Below, in pieces: positions 46,906-53,699 of a DNA stretch of 64,000 nucleotides. Origin of the DNA: Joostella atrarenae (lineage in GTDB: Bacteria > Bacteroidota > Bacteroidia > Flavobacteriales > Flavobacteriaceae); NCBI RefSeq assembly GCF_021764745.1, contig NZ_JAETXX010000002.1:372001-436000 (forward strand), written 5' to 3'. Made by a program: the position numbers and the translations under genes. Within the stretch, counting starts at the first letter, position 1. Each line of letters opens with the position of its first letter. Under the pieces are notes generated by a model. The model was not told the origin of the DNA, ran no database searches, and was given only the letters and a program-made list of their open reading frames with translations.

Positions 46906-47097
46906 ATGTGCAGTTTTAATGCCTGTAAATACAACAAAGCATGCAGAGATATTTATGAACGAATTGTAGCAAAAGGGAAGAGTAAAAAATTGGCCTTAAT
47001 AGCTGTGTGTAATAAGCTTCTAAAACAGGTTTTTGCCATCGCCAAATCAGGTTTAATATATGATGATTCTTATAGAAGTACTTTAGTGAAAAGTTAA
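46906..47097 (+). pseudogene. IS110-family transposase, C-terminal remnant (copy 3)
   Basis: 63 codons in open frame (MCSFNACKYNKACRDIYERI to STLVKS), the best preserved of the three remnants. It lacks the catalytic N-terminal domain. It is followed by TTTTTTACCACAGAACTTT and the GTT of cassette 10 at 47131. Confidence 0.85.
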
Positions 47098-47145
47098 TGC
47101 TTTTTTACTTGTTTTTTACCACAGAACTTTGTTGTGTGTAGTTTT

Positions 47146-48417
47146 TTATGTTTTGAAAAATTCATCCATTATTCCAATCAATAATTCTGATTCAATAATT
47201 TCATTAAGAGATTCAATATTTTTATTAACAAAATCAAGGTCTTCCATTATTAAATTTTGTTTATCTAAAATTTCTCCATCTAATTTATATCCAACCCAAA
47301 TATGATTTTTAATATCTCTTTTCAATGACTTTAGTTCTCCAAATTTATCGTTATGAGCAAATATTGATGAGTAATGCTCCATAGTCAATAGTATTTTTTG
47401 AAACTGACTGACTTCATCTCTTGTTAAATTCGGTGATTGATTTATAATTTGTCTGTCTAATTCTCTAAAATCTATTGTTTTACTTATGATGCTAAACCTA
47501 TATGCAGAATGTATGATTTTCTGCAAATTGAACAATACCATAAAAGCATCTCTCGGATGAATTGTGTTTTTATATTCTTCAAATTGTTTTTTAAATAGTG
47601 ATGTTGCTTTAGAAAATGGTATTTTTTCGGTTCTTACATTATTTCCATCAATTATACTAAAGTCAATAGTATTTAGAGTTAGCTCCTGATATGCAAAAAT
47701 CAATTCCTTTTTCAAATACATAACAAGAGCTGTCGCTTCTTTTATAAAATAGAAATCCTCTCCGTGTAAAGAGGATTCCTCCCAAGGAACTTGTTTCCCA
47801 TTTGTATCTTTTAAAACGTTAGTTCTTGTGTTTTTGAATGCTCTTTCTAGTGGTATATTCGGGATTTTTAAATTATTTAAAAGATGTTTTGTATATATAC
47901 CATTTCTGTCTTCTTTCCTTTCGATTGATGTCATATTTGGACTAGTTGCAAATGCAATCAATGTTCCCATTGGTGCAACCATTCTTGCAAGTCCTCCTGT
48001 AATTCCTTTTATTCCTGATTTAAATGGATTATTTCTACAAGCATCTAGAATAATTAAATGCATAATTTGAGATTGAATATCAATGTTTAATAATAAATCT
48101 GAAGCATTGATACAGAAATAAGGGATTTCTTCTGTTATAGAAACATTAGCATCTGAGGGGACAATGAAATTATCGCCTTCTATTTGAAGTCCGTGACCAG
48201 AAAAATATATAATTGAGATTGTATCTTTTGAAATCTTTTTCTTGTAATCTGCTAAAGATTTAATTATATCTTTTTGAGTTGGATTGAGTAAAACTTTAGT
48301 ATTGAAACCACACTCTTTTAAAAAATCTGAAACATCTTCGGCATCATTCTCACATTTATCGAGTATATCGAGTGATACATATTTATTAATTCCGATTACT
48401 AATGCTTCTTTGTTCAT
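47146..48417 (-). CDS. Cassette 10: caspase-like (C14) protease
   Basis: 423 residues from MNKEALVIGINKY; an ATG 30 bases upstream would begin in the flanking inverted repeat. The caspase p20-like domain fills residues 1-225: ALVIGINKYVSLDILDKCENDAEDV, the catalytic His in IIYFSGHGLQIEGDNFIVPSDA (about 80) and the catalytic Cys in LIILDACRNNPFKSG (about 131). The remaining 200 residues are helical and of unknown role, possibly the target-sensing part. Stand-alone bacterial caspases occur in antiphage and stress responses. Boundaries are GTTGTGTGTA (47131-47140) and TACACACAAC (48441-48450), a perfect pair. Confidence 0.85.
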   Translation of the reverse strand: MNKEALVIGINKYVSLDILDKCENDAEDVSDFLKECGFNTKVLLNPTQKDIIKSLADYKKKISKDTISIIYFSGHGLQIEGDNFIVPSDANVSITEEIPYFCINASDLLLNIDIQSQIMHLIILDACRNNPFKSGIKGITGGLARMVAPMGTLIAFATSPNMTSIERKEDRNGIYTKHLLNNLKIPNIPLERAFKNTRTNVLKDTNGKQVPWEESSLHGEDFYFIKEATALVMYLKKELIFAYQELTLNTIDFSIIDGNNVRTEKIPFSKATSLFKKQFEEYKNTIHPRDAFMVLFNLQKIIHSAYRFSIISKTIDFRELDRQIINQSPNLTRDEVSQFQKILLTMEHYSSIFAHNDKFGELKSLKRDIKNHIWVGYKLDGEILDKQNLIMEDLDFVNKNIESLNEIIESELLIGIMDEFFKT

Positions 48418-48447
48418 TCTAGATTTGATTCTGTGGAAATTACACAC

Positions 48448-48570
48448 AACGTGTTTGTATATGGTTTGTTGCGTGGTTAAGCAACTAAATTAATAAATAA
48501 AAACCGAATAGAAAATCCGCGAGGATTTTCGTAAGTAGGCTAGAATTAGCAATAAATTATATACGGTGTT
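48448..48570 (+). repeat. Array repeat A2 (attC-like)
   Basis: AAC to GTT. GTATATGGTTTGTTGC (48457-48472) pairs with GCAATAAATTATATAC (48549-48564) at all 16 positions with three G-T pairs. Central hairpin GAAAATCC-GCGA-GGATTTTC. Compared with A1 both stems show compensating base changes. The stop codon of cassette 11's second gene lies inside it. Confidence 0.82.
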
Positions 48571-48940
48571 GTGGTGTCGTTTTTAATTTTTCTATCAGTT
48601 TGTCATTAAATTCAATTAGTTCAACAATTTCGGAATTCCAACTGTCCTCAATTATTTCTCCAAAACCTGTATAGAAAACGTCCCAATTGAGATTGAAACT
48701 TTTTCCAAGTTCAACTATAAATCCGCTCAAGTCATTTCCTTTCTTTTGTAATTCCGCCATAAACCAATTTCCAAATCCGTTAGCAGATTCTAATTCACTT
48801 GAAAATGACAAATAATATTTTGGAATCTCATTTTCGTAAATAATTGTTTCATTATACTCTATTTCCAAAAAAGGTAAGAATCTTTTGCTTCCTTCTCCTT
48901 GAACTAAATAAGATTCAGTTTCTAATATTACTTTATCCAT
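48557..48940 (-). CDS. Cassette 11: hypothetical protein, second gene
   Basis: 127 residues, acidic, with no signal peptide or membrane segment. No family recognised. Its last residues (TTPQHRI) and stop codon are encoded by the inverted-repeat boundary and the A2 repeat, so the gene depends on the repeat for its 3' end. The start overlaps the preceding gene by eight bases, so the two are coupled. Could be an immunity-type protein by size and charge, but that is only a guess. Confidence 0.6.
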   Translation of the reverse strand: MDKVILETESYLVQGEGSKRFLPFLEIEYNETIIYENEIPKYYLSFSSELESANGFGNWFMAELQKKGNDLSGFIVELGKSFNLNWDVFYTGFGEIIEDSWNSEIVELIEFNDKLIEKLKTTPQHRI

Positions 48941-49385
48941 TTAGATATTTTGGTTCGTTAATTTCCTTTTCAAATTCTGTTTGTCTAAAAAATGGCCAAA
49001 CTTGGCCATCTCCAGTTTCTTCATTTTTCAATTCATTCTTTTCCGATTTTTTAGGGTATCTTTTGATAGTTATTAGATTTAAAATCCATTTAAAAGGATT
49101 CGAGAATTTTGGGTCTTTCCATTCGTATTCATTGTCAGATTTTAGAAATAGAATAAATCTCTTAATATGGTTTTCAGCCTCAACAGTCAATTTATCTTTC
49201 CCAATATTTTTATGTTTCCTCAAATCATCATAACAAAACCAAAACTCACTTTCAACAGCTCGAACTCCTTTATCATCTGTTCTGTAAATCGGTTCTATTC
49301 TGTCCATAAACTCAAAGTTAGTTATTGTTCCAGATAGATAATGACGAAGGTTTTCGGCTAATATGTTTCTATGATTTCTGTTCAT
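48933..49385 (-). CDS. Cassette 11: hypothetical protein, first gene
   Basis: 150 residues, starting MNRNHRNILAENLRHYLSG, with FWFCYDDLRKHKNIGKDKLTVEAENHIKRFILFLKSDNEYEW in the middle. That middle block looks like a small conserved cytoplasmic domain found in several Bacteroidota, but I cannot name it. Together with the downstream gene this is one of the few two-gene cassettes. Boundaries of the cassette are GTTGTGGTGT (48568-48577) and GCACCACAAC (49405-49414), nine pairs plus one G-T. Confidence 0.6.
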   Translation of the reverse strand: MNRNHRNILAENLRHYLSGTITNFEFMDRIEPIYRTDDKGVRAVESEFWFCYDDLRKHKNIGKDKLTVEAENHIKRFILFLKSDNEYEWKDPKFSNPFKWILNLITIKRYPKKSEKNELKNEETGDGQVWPFFRQTEFEKEINEPKYLNG

Positions 49386-49411
49386 TTTAAGGGTTTCGTT
49401 AAATGCACCAC

Positions 49412-49535
49412 AACGTGTTTGTATATGGTTTGTTGCGTGGTTTAAGCACTAAATTTAGCAAATAAAAACCGAATAGAAAATCCGCGAGGATTTTCGTAAG
49501 TAGGCTAGAACTAGCAATAAATTATATACGGTGTT
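49412..49535 (+). repeat. Array repeat A3 (attC-like)
   Basis: AAC to GTT, nearly identical to A2 with the same 16-base outer stem and central hairpin. It separates cassettes 11 and 12. Confidence 0.8.
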
Positions 49536-49550
49536 ACCAGCAGTTATTTT

Positions 49551-50420
49551 TCATTCACTATGCTTTTCATAATCTTCTCTTTCCCAATATCCATTTTCAA
49601 ATCGATTATTCATAATGTCCTGTCGTAATTCAGTTAAGACAATTCCCAACCAATTTGTTCCTTTCCATTTTAATGGGTTTTCAGAATTTTTATTATCAGA
49701 AGTTAATCCAATTCCCCAAACATTATCATAAGGACTTGCTTCAACTATCGTTTTACCTTTAGTTGAAAGTAATAAATTCAAATATTCAGAATTTTGCTCA
49801 AATTTTGCTTTATTTCCCTTATATACAATGTCTAATGCGTTTTGATTCCAGATTTTTAAGTCAAAGTTTTTTACTTCACGACCTAAAGATTTCTGTTCTC
49901 TCACATTTTTAGTCATCATTATTTTTTCTGCAATTTCATTGTCATTAAATAATTTAGCCTTCCCGTACATCATATATTGTTCAGCACTATTAAAAGTTAA
50001 ACTATCAATTTTGAATTCAGATTTATGCCATTGAGAAAATGGGTGCTTTGTTTCGTAAAAGAAATAGTATTCTTCTTGTAAACTTTTAGGGTTATACCAC
50101 GAAATATCTCCTCCCGATAATCCTAATTCTAAATATTTAGTGTTGAAATAACCTGGTTCAAAAGATTTTAAAGGAAAATCTGGAGCAGTAATAAAGCAGG
50201 TTCTCTTTTCGTTTGCTACATTTATACCCCTTTCCAAATGTCTACGAAGTAATTTTGGTAAATGACCGTATTCTATTAAAAATTCTAATAGTTGTTTAGA
50301 AAAGGCATTTTTATTTTCAGTAAAATCTTTATCCAATATAACTTCGTGCAAACTTGCGTGCATTTCTCCGTGAGTTAATTCCGAAGTTCCGATTTTATGT
50401 TGATAATAACTGAAGTTCAT
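49551..50420 (-). CDS. Cassette 12: NADAR-family protein
   Basis: 289 residues. The C-terminal NADAR (DUF1768/YbiA-like) domain spans about 115-280: HPFSQWHKSEFKIDSLTFNSAEQYMMYGKAKLFND, REVKNFDLKIWNQNALDIVYKGNKAKF, LLSTKGKTIVEASPYDNVWGIG and NWLGIVLTELR. NADAR proteins hydrolyse N-glycosidic bonds, including ADP-ribosyl groups in some defence-related and toxin-antitoxin systems. The first 110 residues are an extra helical region. Boundaries are GTTACCAGCA (49533-49542) and TGCTGGTAAC (50433-50442), a perfect pair; the start codon lies 12 bases inside. Confidence 0.85.
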   Translation of the reverse strand: MNFSYYQHKIGTSELTHGEMHASLHEVILDKDFTENKNAFSKQLLEFLIEYGHLPKLLRRHLERGINVANEKRTCFITAPDFPLKSFEPGYFNTKYLELGLSGGDISWYNPKSLQEEYYFFYETKHPFSQWHKSEFKIDSLTFNSAEQYMMYGKAKLFNDNEIAEKIMMTKNVREQKSLGREVKNFDLKIWNQNALDIVYKGNKAKFEQNSEYLNLLLSTKGKTIVEASPYDNVWGIGLTSDNKNSENPLKWKGTNWLGIVLTELRQDIMNNRFENGYWEREDYEKHSE

Positions 50421-50439
50421 TTTTTTTCTAATTGCTGGT

Positions 50440-50624
50440 AACGGTGAGTATAAGAAACGTAGGGCGGGTAATAAGCAATACGTTTCGTGTTGGTACTAAG
50501 CCAAATATAATATTTTGCTTTTATTTTTTTGTTGAAAATGCCAAATTTTATATTTGGCGACTTTATAAATAAACACAGGTTTTCAAATTAAGCCTAAACC
50601 GCTTTATGTTTTTTATACATTGTT
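50440..50624 (+). repeat. Array repeat D (attC-like, strongest stem)
   Basis: AAC to GTT. GTATAAGAAACGTAGGGCGG (50448-50467) pairs with CCGCTTTATGTTTTTTATAC (50599-50618) at all 20 positions, four as G-T. On the other strand those four would be A-C mismatches, so the fold is strand-specific. It carries TATATTTG on the minus strand (50502-50509) facing cassette 12. Confidence 0.82.
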
Positions 50625-50634
50625 GTAAAGCGTT

Positions 50635-51498
50635 TTATAGGTCTTTAATTTCATCATCGTGTATTTTTAGTAAATCTCCTGTTTTAAAATATATTTTCTC
50701 TAATGATTTAAATATCTCGTTTAATTCAATTTTTTCTGAGAGTAATAGAAGAGAATGAAGCAAGAATCGTAAAGAATTCAATCCCATATAAATAGAAAAT
50801 GACATTTTTTCAAAAAGGTGAAATTTTCTGACAGATTTCCCTATATCAGAATCTCCAATTACGAATGATTGTAGATAATTGAAAGTATCTTCAGACCCCG
50901 AATGAATAGAATCGGAAGCAGAACTAAACAATGTTAAATATTCATTTTCAAGATTACAAGATTTAAATCTATCTCTTGCATTTGGCCATTTGTGGCTTTT
51001 TAAATCAAAAGAATCATTCATCATTTTTTCCATTGGTTCAAAATCTGATCCTACTTTTTTAGAAAAGTCTATATCTAAAGAGTTTTTTGCATTGAAATCA
51101 TTCCATTTTCTTACTTTATTTTTATGATGTTTTATATAATTATTCAGGTTTCATTTGGCTCTAGAATCATTGTCAGAACCAAGAATGTAGATTATGTTTA
51201 AAGAATACTCTATGGAAACTCTTGATAATACTTCAATAGATGTAAAACTTTTTTCATTTAAGTTTAATTTTATTGATTCAATCAATTCAATATTTGAATA
51301 AAGAACTTTAGATATTACTACTCTTATTAATTTTGGAATTTGTTCAAATTGTAATATGTCTATATCCTCAATAAGTTTAATTGTTTGATTAAGATATTCT
51401 TGGAAAGTTTCAATTTGGGATTGATGTTTTTTAAAATAGTTTCCTCTTCTAGATAAATCTTGAATAAAGTCTTTTTTTGAAGTTTCTTCTTCTGTCAC
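50635..51498 (-). pseudogene. Cassette 13: DUF5677-like gene interrupted by one in-frame stop
   Basis: The frame from 51498 to 50635 (288 codons) is open except for a single TGA at 51151-51153, after ILGSDNDSRAK; beyond it the frame continues NLNNYIKHHKNKVRKWNDFN and on to DDEIKDL. The sequence SIEVLSRVSIEYSLNIIYIL resembles DUF5677-type helical proteins. Without the stop it would be one protein of 287 residues. It could be a recent nonsense mutation, a sequencing error or readthrough. Boundaries are GTTGTAAAGC (50622-50631) and GCTTTACAAC (51508-51517), a perfect pair. Confidence 0.75.
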
Positions 51499-51514
51499 TT
51501 TGGTAATGCTTTAC

Positions 51515-51745
51515 AACTATTAGATAAACGCACTCGCGTTTATTTCTCCCTCAAATATAGTAATTCAATTAAGAAACTATTTACGGGAAACCGTAATCAG
51601 AAAAAAAGAGTAAAGATAAAAGAGTACAGAATAGAGAAATGCATTCTGCAAATTTGCAGATTAGCGACTTTGCAGTTTTACAACTTTACAATACTAAATA
51701 TTAACTTTGAAAAACTGGACTAGTGCTTTTCATAGGATGCACGTT
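51515..51745 (+). repeat. Array repeat B5 (attC-like, uninterrupted)
   Basis: Family B from AAC to GTT, with TATATTTG on the minus strand at 51552-51559 facing cassette 13. Like B2 it lacks the IS110 composite. Confidence 0.75.
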
Positions 51746-51759
51746 GTTCTACGCAGTTT

Positions 51760-52365
51760 TTATTTTATTCCAAATGGTTTTTCTTTAATCCCTACTAACC
51801 AAATTCTACCATATTTATCTGTCAAGTATTTAGAAATTCTCTGATTATTTTCTCTTGCATTTTTCATTGAAATGGGATCGACGGCACAATTTTCTTTTAT
51901 TAGCCCAATTCCATATTTTTTCTTAAATTCTGAATATTCAGCGGGTATTGAATTATCAATACTGTGCACTATAAAATTTACATTTTCGTCTAAAATTCTA
52001 TTTTCAATTTGCTCATCTGTAACTTCTAACCCTAAATACGCTGAGTGATATTTAGAAATTAATTGAATTTTAATAGTGTTCTTTCTGTTAGTAATTCTTT
52101 TAGGATAAGAAATTAATGCGATAAAATCTTTTGTATCAAATCTAAATTGATATTTTCCTTTTTTTGGCAATGTTATTTTAAAGTTTTCAATTTTGGATAT
52201 TGCAATTTTTTCATCAGTTTGATTAATATAGAATTCTCCTGAAATGGATTTTTTGCTTGTTATATTTTCAAAAATTACTTCTGCTACTACTCTTTCATTT
52301 GTTCTAGTTGCATTTGCAACAGTAAAAGCCATAGTTAAAATCACTGTTAGTAGTATATTTTTCAT
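51760..52365 (-). CDS. Cassette 14: exported protein of unknown function
   Basis: 201 residues with a signal peptide (ending VANA, about residue 19). The mature protein starts with a carboxypeptidase-regulatory-like beta domain (ISGEFYINQTDEKIAISKIENFKITLPKKGKYQFRF, about 40-75) and ends in a Lys-rich segment. No enzyme motif seen. The left boundary is GTTGTTCTACGC at 51743; the right side near 52440-52451 shares only ACAAC with it, so the right end has diverged. Confidence 0.6.
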   Translation of the reverse strand: MKNILLTVILTMAFTVANATRTNERVVAEVIFENITSKKSISGEFYINQTDEKIAISKIENFKITLPKKGKYQFRFDTKDFIALISYPKRITNRKNTIKIQLISKYHSAYLGLEVTDEQIENRILDENVNFIVHSIDNSIPAEYSEFKKKYGIGLIKENCAVDPISMKNARENNQRISKYLTDKYGRIWLVGIKEKPFGIK

Positions 52366-52448
52366 TATTTCTATTTTTTTAAAGCGTAATTAGTTTGGTT
52401 ATGCTACTCGGTTAGAGAAAATGTTTCTTAGTTTGCCAAATGTTTTAC

Positions 52449-52503
52449 AACGTGTTTGTGTATGATTTCGTTGCGTGTTTCAGCGCTAAAGTTAGCAAAT
52501 GTT
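52449..52503 (+). repeat. Half of a family A repeat (A4)
   Basis: AACGTGTTTGTGTATGATTT and the following GTTGCGTG ... GCTAAAGTTAGCAAAT match the left half of family A. The central hairpin and right half are missing, and the beta-lactamase-like gene ends directly at the break. This is a deletion that joined cassettes 14 and 15. Confidence 0.7.
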
Positions 52504-53625
52504 TTATTTTAATTTCTCTATTATTCTATCTACCGTATTACTTAAATGACTATGGGTTTTATTTCCTTTTTTATTGGTGACAATGAAAACTCCTATTTGG
52601 TTTTCTGGAATAAGAGTTAACCAACTAGAAGTTCCAAATGTTCCTCCATTTTGGAAAATTACATTCGGTTTGTTTTTGTCAATAAATATTTGCCAAAAAA
52701 GACCATTATCAAAATCGTCCCATAATCCGAGTAGATTCTTGTGGGAAATTTTAATCACATCGTTATTTTGATTTAAATGAAAAGCAGTATATTGCATCAT
52801 ATCACTAATATTTGAAACAATACCTCCTGCTGCTTTCATTGGCATTTCCGGTTCAAAAGGCATTCTTTCGTTCTTATCATTATAACCTTGTGCCAAGAGT
52901 TTTTTATCTTTCTCGGTCAAAGTTATTTTAGTGTTTTCCATTTTTAAAGGAGTCAAAATTTTACTTTTTAGGATTTCTTCATATGACATATTGTAAATAT
53001 TCTCCAAACAGAAACCTAATAAATTTGCTCCAGGGTTTGAGTACCCAAATTTTGATCCTGGAGTTGTATCTATTTTTACATTATGGAGTTCCTTGAAAAA
53101 ATCTTTTTCATTAAAACCTTCTTGCAGTTCTTTAATGAGAAAAGGAAGTTTTTCTTGATCTGGATTATCAAAGATTTCAGATTTGTTAGGGAAAATAATT
53201 GGTAGACGACTTCTGTGAGTTACTAAATGTCGAAAAGTAATTGGGTTTCCTTGATATTCTAAATTTGGAAAATCATCCTTCAAATATATGCGAATATCAT
53301 CATCCAGTGTGACTTTTCCCTCTGTTACAGCTTGCGCTAGTAATACTCCGCTAAAAGTTTTTGTCAAAGAACCTATTTCATAAATTGTTTCACTTGTGGG
53401 AGGAGATTTTACTCCTTTGGTTAACTCACCTTTATGGAATTCATATATTTTCCCTTTGAAGTAAACACCTACGGATGCACCATCTATTTCTTGTTTAGAA
53501 ATTAATGAATCTAGTTCGCTTGAAATTAATTCACCTATATCATCAAACTGAGAGCTCTTTGGTTTGCAACTAATAATAAGTATGAGGAAAATAAATGGTA
53601 GTACTCTTTTAAATTTTAGTGTCAT
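52504..53625 (-). CDS. Cassette 15: beta-lactamase-family serine hydrolase, lipoprotein
   Basis: 373 residues with a lipobox (LIISC, Cys20). The SxxK motif is SLTK (about 90-93, EIGSLTKTFSG), the YxN motif YSN (about 195-197, FGYSNPGANLL), and the third motif NGGTFGTSS (about 328-336) in place of KTG or HGG. This is the class C / penicillin-binding-protein-like group, including esterases and D-aminopeptidases, not necessarily a beta-lactamase. It acts outside the cytoplasm. It is the rightmost gene of the array and has lost its repeat on the left. Confidence 0.85.
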   Translation of the reverse strand: MTLKFKRVLPFIFLILIISCKPKSSQFDDIGELISSELDSLISKQEIDGASVGVYFKGKIYEFHKGELTKGVKSPPTSETIYEIGSLTKTFSGVLLAQAVTEGKVTLDDDIRIYLKDDFPNLEYQGNPITFRHLVTHRSRLPIIFPNKSEIFDNPDQEKLPFLIKELQEGFNEKDFFKELHNVKIDTTPGSKFGYSNPGANLLGFCLENIYNMSYEEILKSKILTPLKMENTKITLTEKDKKLLAQGYNDKNERMPFEPEMPMKAAGGIVSNISDMMQYTAFHLNQNNDVIKISHKNLLGLWDDFDNGLFWQIFIDKNKPNVIFQNGGTFGTSSWLTLIPENQIGVFIVTNKKGNKTHSHLSNTVDRIIEKLK

Positions 53626-53699
53626 TTTTTATTTTTTTATTAAAGACGATTCTTTTTTTGAAGTGTTGCAAGTTTTACAATAATATTTGCTAACATCAA

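Noticed and set aside
46787-46969. Small membrane protein in the third composite
   Set aside because: The plus-strand frame crosses repeat B, the gene remnant and the IS110 remnant and exists only because of their junction.
39265-49535. Family A repeats as ordinary MITEs
   Set aside because: They lie only at cassette junctions, their ends are AAC/GTT rather than a transposon terminal repeat with target duplication, and the sequences outside them pair across the neighbouring gene rather than across the repeat.
37252-52503. CRISPR array
   Set aside because: The repeats are 120-230 bases, diverse and separated by full genes; there are no short unique spacers and no cas genes.
35414-53625. Classical IntI integron with attI and integrase
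   Set aside because: No tyrosine recombinase or intI-like gene is present in any frame of the window, and the core does not follow GTTRRRY. Only an integron-like array is claimed.
52504-53625. True class C beta-lactamase
   Set aside because: SxxK and YxN motifs are present but the third motif is NGG rather than KTG, and the protein is a lipoprotein; a general serine hydrolase or peptidase is the safer call.
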